DNA of 64,000 bases from Chryseobacterium sp. BGARF1. GTDB lineage: Bacteria; Bacteroidota; Bacteroidia; Flavobacteriales; Weeksellaceae. Both the position numbers and the translations under genes were made by a program. Each line of letters begins with the position of its first letter. The stretch's first letter is position 1. Positions 42,082 through 51,444 of this stretch are shown piece after piece. Below the pieces are notes generated by a model. That model searched no databases. It had not been told where the DNA came from and worked only from the letters and a program-made list of their open reading frames with translations. The stretch covers positions 42,376-106,375 of the forward strand of contig NZ_LELA01000080.1 in the NCBI RefSeq assembly GCF_001677955.1. Direction: 5' to 3'.

Positions 42082-44352
42082 TTATTCTCTGTTTTTTACC
42101 ATAATCCAACCAGATAATTTTACTGGTGTTTTGGCTTTGTTATTTTCATTCCATGTTACAGAATACCAATAGCTTCCTGTAGGAACTTTTCTTCCGTTTG
42201 AGGTTCCGTCCCATGTGTAATTATTGGTTTTGTCACCTTGGTGAAGTTTAGCTCCGTATCGGTTATAAATAGTAAATGTTAAGTCTGTTTTACTTCCCAA
42301 TGCCGAGTAATCTATTACGTCATTGCGGCCATCTCCGTTTGGTGTAATGACATTAATAATATTAGGAACAGTAATTTCTACTTCCATAGGTTCGCAATCA
42401 TAAGAATCTTTCACAAAAATCTTATGAATTCCTCTTACCAAACCTTTGAAAATATTAGAGTCCTGCCAATTTGTATTATCTAAAGAATATTGATAAGCAG
42501 GAGTTCCTCCATTAACATAAACGGTAACTGTTGTAGCAGATACGTCAATTGATGTGATGACAGGTTGTTCTGATGCAAATACCTTTACATTTTGAGTAAT
42601 GGTACAATCTCCAGTTTTAAGTTTTACCCAATAAGTTCCTACTCCCACATTTGAAATTGTTTGTGTAGTCGCTCCTGTACTCCAAAGGTAAGAAGTGAAA
42701 CCAGCTCCTGCATCTAATGTTGTTTTGTCTTCTACGCAGATGATTTTATCTTTTAAGATTTCCGAATACACAGGTGGAATGACAATTAAAGTCACCTTTG
42801 CAATTGCATAACATCCGTTGGCATTTGTTACTTTGATGTAAACGACTCCATTTGGAGCAATGTAAGGATTTGTAGTGATGATCAGGTTGCTACCGTTAAT
42901 CGCATCCTGTAATGATGGGTAATATGTTTTTGTTATTCCGGTTTGTGTGGTTACTGTAGCGTTGGTAAGATTAAACGATCCCATTGAAATATTGTCTTCT
43001 AATGAACATGACCGTAATGTTGCATCATTTACCACCACCACTGGGAAATGATTAAGGGTAATTATAGCATTGTCAACACAACCTTGTGGGGTTGTAACTT
43101 TTACATGCACCGTAGTTCCGTTTGCTGCAGGGTAGTTTGACCAGTTTAAAATTTCACTAGTACCTGCATTAAGATCGGCCAATGTAGGATAATATTTTTT
43201 CGTAGCACCCGGTACACCGGTAACTGCAGCAGTGCTCAAATCAAAATAAGCTACTCCTGCATTATTATTGTTGCAGGCAGTTATAGTAACGTCATCTGCG
43301 GCAAATGGACTCGGATTTAAAATAATTCTTGCGTCACCATTATCACATAAGGTAGATGATGGGTCTTTTATAACCACCGAAATCGTAGTGTTACCAGAAT
43401 ATTGGAAGTTTGTAGGTACGGCAATTGGTGTAGAGCTTCCTAAAACATAATAAGTGATGATATAGTTCCCTGGGTTGTTGACAAACTGACTTGCATAAGA
43501 AGTTAAATCTACAAAGCCATTTCCTGTTGCAGGGTTGGTACATACAAATGGAGTAACAGTGTTTTGGAGGATTGGAACTTTATCAATGTATATTTTAGCG
43601 TTTTTGATAGAGTGTCTTGCGCTTGCAGCTCCTGTTCCTGCAGAAAACCCGAAAAATCCTGCACCCATACCGACTGCGCCACCACTTGCTGTGAAAGGTT
43701 GATTGGCAATAAGAACTCCATCAATTCTGATTTGAATTAACCAGATATTAGGATTAAAAGGGTCTATTTCCCCATTTACTTCAACATGTTTGTAGGTAGC
43801 TCCTACAAAAGGTTGAGTGGGGTTAAGGTCTGGGGAGTGAAAAGTACTGTTTGCTGTCGTATTGTACTCAATATTTGGATTTCCTGCAGGCATATTATTG
43901 GTTCCATACAGTACGTGCACTTTACTCATTTGCCCCTCTGTCGAATTGTTGAATATATCAAATGCTACCATTAGTCCATTTGCATTTGCCGGAATTCCTA
44001 GTCCGCCTCCGGTTGTGAATGTCGTTGGAGGATTAGAAAGGTACCAAAATGTAAGCCCGTCACCTCTTCCATAGGCGGTGGTTCCGTTTCCGTCGATTCT
44101 GAAATCAAACTCAACTTTCCATTTATCACAATATTTTAGATTGATGGGGTCAGAGAGTTTTATGGCTCCAAACTTACTGGTTTGATCTGGGGTAAGTTGC
44201 ACAAAGTCTCCGGTAGCAGTAGCAGAAGGAACGAGGTCCCAGCCTGCAGTGTTAATGACAGGAGCTCCGGTGAGTTGATAAGTTTGAGCTGATAAGCCTG
44301 AACTTATGATTGATAAAAAGAACAAAAAACTGAGGAGTAGAAATTTTTTCAT
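42082..44352 (-). CDS. T9SS type B surface protein with L-type lectin head
   Basis: The 756-aa protein has a signal peptide ending GLSAQ. Residues about 24-255 resemble an L-type lectin domain (FVQLTPDQTSKFGAIKL, KWKVEFDFRIDGN, GDGLTFWYL, VAFDIFNNS, KHVEVNG). Ig-like repeats follow (ATKKYYPTLADLNAG and ITKTYYPSLQDAIN are equivalent positions), then a region with CVEDKTTLDAG and LWSTGATTQTISNV. The C-terminal 85 residues are the gliding-motility-associated T9SS type B domain (VITPNGDGRNDVIDYSALGS to VKNRE). It should be exported by T9SS and bind glycans at the cell surface. Confidence 0.88.
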   Translation of the reverse strand: MKKFLLLSFLFFLSIISSGLSAQTYQLTGAPVINTAGWDLVPSATATGDFVQLTPDQTSKFGAIKLSDPINLKYCDKWKVEFDFRIDGNGTTAYGRGDGLTFWYLSNPPTTFTTGGGLGIPANANGLMVAFDIFNNSTEGQMSKVHVLYGTNNMPAGNPNIEYNTTANSTFHSPDLNPTQPFVGATYKHVEVNGEIDPFNPNIWLIQIRIDGVLIANQPFTASGGAVGMGAGFFGFSAGTGAASARHSIKNAKIYIDKVPILQNTVTPFVCTNPATGNGFVDLTSYASQFVNNPGNYIITYYVLGSSTPIAVPTNFQYSGNTTISVVIKDPSSTLCDNGDARIILNPSPFAADDVTITACNNNNAGVAYFDLSTAAVTGVPGATKKYYPTLADLNAGTSEILNWSNYPAANGTTVHVKVTTPQGCVDNAIITLNHFPVVVVNDATLRSCSLEDNISMGSFNLTNATVTTQTGITKTYYPSLQDAINGSNLIITTNPYIAPNGVVYIKVTNANGCYAIAKVTLIVIPPVYSEILKDKIICVEDKTTLDAGAGFTSYLWSTGATTQTISNVGVGTYWVKLKTGDCTITQNVKVFASEQPVITSIDVSATTVTVYVNGGTPAYQYSLDNTNWQDSNIFKGLVRGIHKIFVKDSYDCEPMEVEITVPNIINVITPNGDGRNDVIDYSALGSKTDLTFTIYNRYGAKLHQGDKTNNYTWDGTSNGRKVPTGSYWYSVTWNENNKAKTPVKLSGWIMVKNRE

Positions 44353-44503
44353 TTTTATATTTAAAAGATTATTATTTGGTAAAATTATTAGTTTTTTTAT
44401 TCAGAATGAATGTTTTTTGAGCTAGTAAGTAGCTATAGAGTATGAGGAAGTGTTTGGTTCTGTATGGTGTTTAATTGCGTTTGGATGTTGAATTTTGAGA
44501 TTT

Positions 44504-44539
44504 AAAAAAGCGCCACGTTTGTTTGGGTGGCGCTTTTTT
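44504..44539 (-). terminator. terminator after the lectin T9SS gene at 44543
   Basis: AAAAAGCGCCAC and GTGGCGCTTTTT form a perfect 12-bp stem around a 10-nt loop. Confidence 0.9.
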
Positions 44540-44542
44540 GTA

Positions 44543-46798
44543 TTATTCTCTATTTTTCACCAATACCCATCCGTTATAGTTTGTCGGTGTATTGTTTTTG
44601 TCATTTTCTATCCAAGTGATAGTGTACCAATAAGTGCCTGTTGATAATTTTTTACCTCCGGAAGTTCCATCCCAGGTGTAGTTTCTTAGTTTATCTGCCT
44701 GATACTTCATATTTCCATATCTATCATAGACTGTAAAGACAAGATTTTTCTTATAAGCAAGTGCTGAGTAATCGATAAAGTCATTCACATTGTCACCATT
44801 AGGAGTAATAGCATTGATGAGGTTTGGAACCGTTACCTGAATGTGTGTTGGCTCACAATTATAAAAGTCTTTTACAAAAATTTTATGTTCACCTCTTGGA
44901 AGCCCAGTAAATACATTAGAGTCTTGCCAGTTGATTCCGTCTAAAGAAAACTTGTAAGGAGCAAGCCCTCCAGTAGCATTTACAGTAATCGTATTGTTGG
45001 TAATGTCTATGCTTGAAATAACAGGGTTTGTTGCTAATTTTACAGTTACTGGTTGTAATGTGTAGCAATTTCCTGTTTTCAATCTTACCCAATAGCTTCC
45101 TACAGGTACATTTATGATAGATGAAGTGGTGGCTCCTGTGCTCCATTCGTACCCATCAAATCCCGGACCCGCATCTAGCGTTGTTCTATCATTGATACAG
45201 ATTATTTTGTCTTTTAAAATTGAAGATTTTACGGAAGGAATTACTTTAAGAGTTATTTTTTTAATAATATAACAACTATTGGTACCCGTTATTCTTACAT
45301 ACACATCTGTAGATGGAGAGATATGGGTAATAGGAACTACAATTTCGTTGGTTCCGCTTAATGCATTGGATAAAGAAGTGTAAAACTTTTTAGTAATACC
45401 TGCTTCTGACGAAACATTAGCTGTTGTAAGATTAAACAATGCTGTATTTGGAGCCGTTGCAATAAAACAAGACTCTAAGATAGCATCAGTAGATACAGGC
45501 AATGGATAGAAAACAAGCGTGATTTCAGCATTTCCGGTACAACCTTGCGGAGTAGTTACTTTTACATAAACCTTCCCGGGGGCTGAAACATAATCTGTAG
45601 GATTTAAGATTTCGTTTATTCCTGCATTTAAATCAGCTAAAGTGCGATAATATTTTTTTGTAACACCAGAGACAGTTGTCACATCAGCCGTAGAAAGGTT
45701 AAATGTTGCGGTAGACGCACCATTATTATTACATGCAGAAAGAGTTCTATTGGTTGCTGTGAAAGGTGAAAGGGTAAGAATTATTTTTCCATCCGGGTTA
45801 TCACAAAGAACAGACGAATTATCTCTAATAATAACGTTTACAGTAGTATTCGCATTAAATTGATAATTGGTAGGGGAGGTAATAGGTGTACCAGCAACAG
45901 TATAAGTGAAAGTATAGTTAGCAGGGTTTGCTACAAACTGAGAATTAAATGATGTTAAATTCACCGTTCCAAAACCTGTAGAAGGGTTTGGACAAAAAGT
46001 TTGTGTTGCAGTAGGCTGCAGTAAACTTACTTTATCGGTATATATTTTTACATTTTTAATAGAATGTCTCGATCTGTTTCCTCCTGTAGAAGCTGAGAAT
46101 CCGAAATATCCCTGAGTCATTGTAGCGGCTGCTCCAGATGCCGTAAATGGTTGATTGCAGATTTGAGTTCCGTCAATCATTATTTTTATGTTCCAAGTAT
46201 TAGGAATAGATGTATTTACTTCAGCAGTAACCTCTACGTGTTTATATGTAGTTCCCTGAAAAGGAAGGGTGGTATTCATGTCTGGAGAGTGAAAAGAACT
46301 CCCTACAGTATTGAAAAATTCTACATTGTTGTTATCTGTTGTGTTGGCAACCTGCCCGTAGGCAACGTGTACTTTGCTCATTACAGCAGTTGTGGTATTG
46401 TTGTAAGTATCAAATCCTACAATAAGGCCTACAGCATTTTGTGAAACTCCAAGACCTGAGCCTAAAACACTCGCTACGGGTGGATTTGCAAGATACCAGA
46501 ATGCGAGACCGTCACCATTGGCGGTTTGGTTAGAATCCATCCTGAAATCGAATTCTACTTTCCATTTATCGCAATATTTTAGGTTAATAGGGTCGTTTAA
46601 TCTGATGGATCCAGATTGATTGTTTGTATCCGGAGTTAATTGGATGAAATCATTTCCGGCTCCTACTACAGTGGGGGAGACCATTGTCCATCCTGTTGTA
46701 GTAATAGGAACTCCTGTGAGCTGATAAGTTTGAGCGGAAAAGTTTCCAGAGATACAAAGTACAAAAAGGGTAAAATAAAACAGTAATTTTTTATTCAT
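44543..46798 (-). CDS. T9SS type B surface protein with L-type lectin head, paralog
   Basis: The 751-aa protein is a close paralog of the preceding gene on the strand, with the same order: signal peptide, L-type lectin (KWKVEFDFRMDSN, GDGLAFWYLANPP), Ig-like repeats (VTKKYYRTLADLNAG, ITKKFYTSLSNALSG), a CINDRTTLDAG block and the type B tail (AITPNGDNVNDFIDYSALAY to VKNRE). From about residue 380 it is closer to the protein at 49246, which has a different head, than its lectin head would suggest. This points to domain exchange or gene conversion. Confidence 0.88.
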   Translation of the reverse strand: MNKKLLFYFTLFVLCISGNFSAQTYQLTGVPITTTGWTMVSPTVVGAGNDFIQLTPDTNNQSGSIRLNDPINLKYCDKWKVEFDFRMDSNQTANGDGLAFWYLANPPVASVLGSGLGVSQNAVGLIVGFDTYNNTTTAVMSKVHVAYGQVANTTDNNNVEFFNTVGSSFHSPDMNTTLPFQGTTYKHVEVTAEVNTSIPNTWNIKIMIDGTQICNQPFTASGAAATMTQGYFGFSASTGGNRSRHSIKNVKIYTDKVSLLQPTATQTFCPNPSTGFGTVNLTSFNSQFVANPANYTFTYTVAGTPITSPTNYQFNANTTVNVIIRDNSSVLCDNPDGKIILTLSPFTATNRTLSACNNNGASTATFNLSTADVTTVSGVTKKYYRTLADLNAGINEILNPTDYVSAPGKVYVKVTTPQGCTGNAEITLVFYPLPVSTDAILESCFIATAPNTALFNLTTANVSSEAGITKKFYTSLSNALSGTNEIVVPITHISPSTDVYVRITGTNSCYIIKKITLKVIPSVKSSILKDKIICINDRTTLDAGPGFDGYEWSTGATTSSIINVPVGSYWVRLKTGNCYTLQPVTVKLATNPVISSIDITNNTITVNATGGLAPYKFSLDGINWQDSNVFTGLPRGEHKIFVKDFYNCEPTHIQVTVPNLINAITPNGDNVNDFIDYSALAYKKNLVFTVYDRYGNMKYQADKLRNYTWDGTSGGKKLSTGTYWYTITWIENDKNNTPTNYNGWVLVKNRE

Positions 46799-46953
46799 TT
46801 ATTAGGATACTTTTATTAGACGTGTAAAGATATTAAATCTTCACTAATAAATGAATATAAATAGTTAATTTTACGTAAAAAGTATCTTTTACGCAACGAA
46901 AAATAACAATGATAACGAAAAGTTGAATATGATAAGCTTTGTCTTAGTTTTAT

Positions 46954-47430
46954 TCAAAATAGTGAATTGTTTTCTAAGCTTTCAAAATAAGAATCTATTT
47001 CAAGGTTTTGTGAATTTGCTGCAGCAACTGCCAGTTTATCGCAAAGCTCATTTTCAAAATGTCCTGCATGGCCCTTTACCCAATGCATTTTTGGAGTATG
47101 CTGATTATAAAGTACAACAAACCTTTTCCAAAGATCTGGGTTTTTTACATTCTTCCAACCTCGTTTGATCCATCCTGCGATCCAATTTTGATTAACGGCG
47201 TCAGAAACATATTTGCTATCTGTAAAAACGTGAATATCATTTTCTGTTGATTTCAATTTTTCTAATGCAGTAATTACCGCCAAAAGTTCCATTCGGTTAT
47301 TGGTCGTTTTCCTGAAACCTTTAGAAAATGTTTTTTGATAATTTTTTTCGGGAACACGCATTAAAATGCCGTAACCTCCTTTTCCCGGGTTTCCGCTACA
47401 TGCTCCGTCAGTATATATTTCAATTCTCAT
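46954..47430 (-). CDS. rnhA: ribonuclease HI
   Basis: The 158-aa protein has the catalytic acids Asp8 (IYTDGACSGNPG), Glu48 (NNRMELLAV), Asp71 (VFTDSKYV) and a late Asp in ELCDKLA, plus WVKGHAGH. It cuts the RNA strand of RNA-DNA hybrids during replication and repair. It lies just downstream of dnaB, separated by an inverted repeat, so a replication link is suggested by position. Confidence 0.95.
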   Translation of the reverse strand: MRIEIYTDGACSGNPGKGGYGILMRVPEKNYQKTFSKGFRKTTNNRMELLAVITALEKLKSTENDIHVFTDSKYVSDAVNQNWIAGWIKRGWKNVKNPDLWKRFVVLYNQHTPKMHWVKGHAGHFENELCDKLAVAAANSQNLEIDSYFESLENNSLF

Positions 47431-47442
47431 TTAAGATAAATT

Positions 47443-47490
47443 GCCACGAATGCACGAATTTCTTTTTTAAAACATTCGTGTATTCGTGGC
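47443..47490. repeat. inverted repeat between dnaB and rnhA
   Basis: GCCACGAATGCACGAAT and ATTCGTGTATTCGTGGC are inverted copies with one mismatch, separated by 14 bases. The ATTCGTGxATTCGTGGC motif is one I recall as a dispersed element in flavobacterial genomes. Confidence 0.7.
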
Positions 47491-47514
47491 ATTAATAGGT
47501 TTTATAATTAATTT

Positions 47515-49092
47515 TTAAAACGGAAAGTCTTCTTCATCATCAAGGTCATTCATAGAAGACCCCGAAAGTTTTGAGCTGTCTGGTAAGTCGAAAGCTGCGC
47601 CCGGCTGAATAGTAGTTTTTATTTTTTCAAAGCCACTCGGTTCACCAAAAGGAGTTGATAGACCCATTCCGTTGGTTGCTTCTTCAATATTCCCAAATTT
47701 TGCAAAATGTTTTAGGAAAGACAATCTTACATCTGCAGTAGCACCGTTTCTGTGTTTGGCAATAATTAATTCTGCTTGGTTTTCGGTAGAAGTTTCGGCT
47801 CCGTCTTCATCATTATCCCAAACAGTAATTTTATAATATTCAGGTCTGAAAATAAAGGATACAATATCGGCATCCTGCTCAATTGCTCCAGATTCTCTTA
47901 GGTCGGAAAGCTGAGGTCGTTTTCCAGGTCGGGTTTCAACACTTCTTGAAAGCTGAGAAAGGGCAATTACTGGTACATTTAATTCTTTGGCAATCGCTTT
48001 TAATGAACGGGAAATCATTGAAATTTCTTGTTCACGGTTTCCACCTCCTTTTCCACCACTTCCTGCAGTCATCAGCTGAAGGTAGTCAACCATGATAAGT
48101 CTTACTCCGTGCTGCATGACCAGTCTTCGGCATTTTGCTCTAAAGTCGAATATAGATAGGGAAGGAGTTTCGTCAATATATAAAGGGGCATTTTCTAATT
48201 CGGATACATTAGAAAATAGTCTTTGCCACTCTTCGTCGTCTAGTGTTCCTTTTCTTAATTTTTCTGATGAAATTTTGGTCTCCGAAGCAATCATTCTGGT
48301 GATTAGCTGTACCGATGCCATCTCGAGTGAAAACAGAGCCATTGGGATTTTATACTCCACTGCAATATTTCTCGCCATTGAAAGGATAAAGGCTGTTTTT
48401 CCCATCGCAGGACGTGCTGCAACAATAATAAGGTCAGAATTTTGCCAACCTCCAGTTTCTTTATCTACATCTCTGAATCCGGAAGGCACCCCCGAAATTC
48501 CTTCTTTATCTTTTAAAGCTTTAATGATATCAATAGCTTCTTTTACTAAAGTATTGGCGGTATCAAACCCTTTTTTGATGGTTCCGTTGGTGATTTCAAA
48601 AAAAGATTGTTCTGCTTTGTCTAAGAGTTCAAAAACGTCAGTAGATTCTTTATAGGAAGTATCTATAACATTAGCCGACACATTAATTAAGCTTCTTAAA
48701 ATATATTTTTCAAGAATAACACGTACGTGATATTCGATGTGGGCAGATGAGCTTACTCCCATTGTAAGTTCGATAATGTAGTGGTCACCACCTGCGGAGC
48801 TTAGCTTGTCTGTTTTTTTCATCTCCTGAATAACAGTCATAATATCTACCGGATGGTTTGCTTCGTACAATTTTAGAATTGTAGCAAATATAACCTGATG
48901 TCTCGGGTCGTAGAATACTTCCGGAGTAAGAAGGTCGATAGAATGATCGAGTCCTTTTTTATCAATTAAAAAAGTACCGATTACCAATCTTTCAAAATCT
49001 ATTGCATTAGGAGGCATTTTTCCATCTGCAATTGATAGTTCTCTCGCAAAGTTCCCTTGTGTAAGAGAAGAGAGTGTTTCTTTCTGCGCCAT
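47515..49092 (-). CDS. dnaB: replicative DNA helicase DnaB
   Basis: The 525-aa protein has an N-terminal DnaB domain (PPNAIDFERLVIGTFLIDKKG). The RecA-like ATPase follows, with Walker A ARPAMGKTAF near residue 229, Walker B LIMVDYLQLM, and ALSQLSRSVETRPGKRPQLS and LRESGAIEQDADIV. An extended acidic C-terminus ends DDEEDFPF. It unwinds DNA at the fork as a hexamer. No intein is present. Confidence 0.97.
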   Translation of the reverse strand: MAQKETLSSLTQGNFARELSIADGKMPPNAIDFERLVIGTFLIDKKGLDHSIDLLTPEVFYDPRHQVIFATILKLYEANHPVDIMTVIQEMKKTDKLSSAGGDHYIIELTMGVSSSAHIEYHVRVILEKYILRSLINVSANVIDTSYKESTDVFELLDKAEQSFFEITNGTIKKGFDTANTLVKEAIDIIKALKDKEGISGVPSGFRDVDKETGGWQNSDLIIVAARPAMGKTAFILSMARNIAVEYKIPMALFSLEMASVQLITRMIASETKISSEKLRKGTLDDEEWQRLFSNVSELENAPLYIDETPSLSIFDFRAKCRRLVMQHGVRLIMVDYLQLMTAGSGGKGGGNREQEISMISRSLKAIAKELNVPVIALSQLSRSVETRPGKRPQLSDLRESGAIEQDADIVSFIFRPEYYKITVWDNDEDGAETSTENQAELIIAKHRNGATADVRLSFLKHFAKFGNIEEATNGMGLSTPFGEPSGFEKIKTTIQPGAAFDLPDSSKLSGSSMNDLDDEEDFPF

Positions 49093-49198
49093 GATGCAAA
49101 GATAGTTTATTTAAAAAATATTTTTAAAATAGTAACTAACAATTCTATGGAAAACATAACTCAAGTATGATAAATAGATTAGATATCGTGTTAATAAA

Positions 49199-49226
49199 AA
49201 AATCACCCCATTGCTGAGGTGATTTT
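49199..49226 (-). terminator. terminator after the T9SS gene at 49246
   Basis: AAATCACC and GGTGATTT pair with inner CA/TG and a TTGC loop. A and T runs lie on both sides. Confidence 0.8.
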
Positions 49227-49245
49227 TTATGATTGAGGAAAATTA

Positions 49246-51330
49246 TTATTCTCTGTTTTTTACCAATACCCATCCGTCATATTTGGTTTGTGTATTGTTT
49301 TTGTCATTTTCATTCCAAGTAATGGTGTACCAGTAGGTTCCTGTAGGGATTTTTTTACCTCCTGAAGTACCGTTCCATTTGAAGTTTCTTATTTTATCAG
49401 CCTCATAGATTTTATTACCGTATCTGTTATAAACAACGAATAATAAATTCTTTTTGTAGGCTAATGCAGAGTAGTCTATTTCGTCGTTAACATTATCTCC
49501 ATTTGGAGTAATGGCATTTACAAGATTAGGGACAGTAACTTGTATTTGGACAGGGTTACAATCAAATGAATCTTTAACGAAAATTTTATTTTCACCTCTT
49601 GGTAATCCTGAGAATACATTAGAGTCTTGCCAGTCTGTTCCATTCAATGAATATTGGTATGGTGCAGAACCTCCCGATGCATTTACCGTAATTGTATTAT
49701 TGGTAATGTCGATGCTTGCAATTACTGGTTGTTGTGTAGCATAAACATGTACTTGCTGAAGTGTAAAACATTTACCAGTTTTTAATTTTACCCAATAAGC
49801 ACCTACACCAACATTTGAAATAACTTGTGTTGTAGCACCTGTACTCCATTCGTATTCACTGAATCCAGGTCCTGCATCTAGTGTAGTTTTATCTTCAACA
49901 CAAATTGTTTTGTCTTTAAGAACCGTTGATTTTACTGGTGGTAAAACTTTTAATGTAATTTTTGTAATCGCATAACAGGCATCATTATTAGTTACTCTTA
50001 CATATACGTCTGTGCTTGTTGTAATGTAATTGTTGGCAGGGATAATTTCGTTAGTACCAGCTAAAGCATTTGCCATCGTTGTGAAAAACCTTTTTGTAGT
50101 TCCTGATTGAGAGGTTACATTAGCTAGTCTAAGATCAAAAGAAGCAGTTGTAATAGCTCCTTCAATAAAGCAAGACTCTAAATATGCCGGTGTAACCACC
50201 ACTACAGGGAAGAACTCTAAAGTAATTGTAGAGTATGCTGTACAGCCTTCAAGTGATGACACTTTAACATAAATTATTTTAGGTGCAGATACATAAGCTG
50301 TAGGATTTGGTATTTCATTAATTCCTGCATTCAAATCTGCTAATGTAAGGTAGTATTTTTTTATAGCAGTCGCATCATCAAAAACATCTGCGGTATTAAG
50401 ATTGTAGGTTCCAGTTCCTGCGCCGTTGTTGTTACATGCTTGGAGTGTTGCATTTTTAGGTACAATATTTCCTTGTCTGAATTTGAATTTTCCTAATTGG
50501 AAGCATCCATTAATAGGATTGGTCGGATTGGTCGGGTCTGTGTATTTAATTCGATAATAATAAATGGTCGTTCCATCTACCATTGCTGTTGTCAAAGGAC
50601 TGGTTCCTACAATTGCTTGGTTGTTATCATTATGATAAGTAACTGTAAAATTAGTATTTCCATTGATAATTCCTGCCGATAATGTAGTGAAGTCAAACAT
50701 CGTAGGTAGATTACACTTTAAAATTTCGTTAGGTAGAGTTGGATCTGTAGCATTAGGTACTCCAGGAGTAATAAATGGGTTTGGAGTTAAGGCAGGATTT
50801 GTAAAAGCTGAAGTCAATGTTGCTGTACCTCCCCAATTTAAAGAAAAACCAGTTGTTGATTGAGAGTAGTTATCAATTACCAAATAATAAGTTTCACCGG
50901 CAACGACGTCCATAAAACTACTCCATTGTGCAGGTTGTGCAGGTGTTCCTCCACCTCCATTGGGATTAGTTGCTAATAATGAAAGCCCTGTTGGTCCATC
51001 GGCTCCTGAATAATTACATCTGATAGGGTTTCCTAAAGCTGCACATGTTACATTGGGTCCGTATACACCAAAGTCATAGTCATCTGCAAATACAGCAGGA
51101 TCGATAGTAAAAGTTAATGTTCCAGAAGTCGCAATAGTAAATGTATACCAAACCGTATATCTTTCATCGGTTGCTAAACATCCTCCAAGTTCTTCAGGAA
51201 TGTTACCATGGCCTTGTGAATTGTAGGAAAAGCCAGAATTACCACAAACAGGTATTGCAGATATGCAATCTGATTGTGAATAATATAGTTGGGAAGTGAT
51301 TAAAATAAAAAAAAGTAGTAGTTTTCTCAT
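49246..51330 (-). CDS. T9SS type B surface protein with PPC-like head
   Basis: The 694-aa protein has a signal peptide (ending LYYSQ). Residues about 20-170 form a beta-sandwich with paired cysteines (SDCISAIPVCGNSGFSY, GGCLATDERYTVWYTFTI, YYLVIDNYSQSTTGFSLNW) resembling bacterial pre-peptidase C-terminal domains. Ig-like repeats follow, then CVEDKTTLDAG, EYEWSTGATTQVISNV and a type B T9SS tail (AITPNGDNVNDEIDYSALAY to VKNRE). The C-terminal half is nearly shared with the lectin paralogs. It is probably a surface adhesin; the ligand is unknown. Confidence 0.85.
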   Translation of the reverse strand: MRKLLLFFILITSQLYYSQSDCISAIPVCGNSGFSYNSQGHGNIPEELGGCLATDERYTVWYTFTIATSGTLTFTIDPAVFADDYDFGVYGPNVTCAALGNPIRCNYSGADGPTGLSLLATNPNGGGGTPAQPAQWSSFMDVVAGETYYLVIDNYSQSTTGFSLNWGGTATLTSAFTNPALTPNPFITPGVPNATDPTLPNEILKCNLPTMFDFTTLSAGIINGNTNFTVTYHNDNNQAIVGTSPLTTAMVDGTTIYYYRIKYTDPTNPTNPINGCFQLGKFKFRQGNIVPKNATLQACNNNGAGTGTYNLNTADVFDDATAIKKYYLTLADLNAGINEIPNPTAYVSAPKIIYVKVSSLEGCTAYSTITLEFFPVVVVTPAYLESCFIEGAITTASFDLRLANVTSQSGTTKRFFTTMANALAGTNEIIPANNYITTSTDVYVRVTNNDACYAITKITLKVLPPVKSTVLKDKTICVEDKTTLDAGPGFSEYEWSTGATTQVISNVGVGAYWVKLKTGKCFTLQQVHVYATQQPVIASIDITNNTITVNASGGSAPYQYSLNGTDWQDSNVFSGLPRGENKIFVKDSFDCNPVQIQVTVPNLVNAITPNGDNVNDEIDYSALAYKKNLLFVVYNRYGNKIYEADKIRNFKWNGTSGGKKIPTGTYWYTITWNENDKNNTQTKYDGWVLVKNRE

Positions 51331-51398
51331 TTCTAAATGATTTTAATTACAAATTTAACAAAAATTTAATTAATTAAGCGATATATCATTTAAAATAT

Positions 51399-51427
51399 AA
51401 AAGAGCCGCTTAATAGGCGACTCTTTT
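51399..51427 (-). terminator. terminator after the T9SS gene at 51445
   Basis: AAAAGAG-x-CGC and GCG-x-CTCTTTT pair around TTAATAG with A and T runs on the two sides. Confidence 0.75.
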
Positions 51428-51444
51428 ATAATTTGTATTGATTA

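Noticed and set aside
41957..42172. 71-aa plus-strand frame across the terminator and the 3' end of the T9SS gene
   Set aside because: It overlaps the strong terminator and the conserved C-terminus of the convergent surface protein and shows no protein features.
48092..48655. 187-aa plus-strand frame opposite dnaB
   Set aside because: It covers the conserved ATPase core of dnaB in antisense, with no start context or family resemblance.
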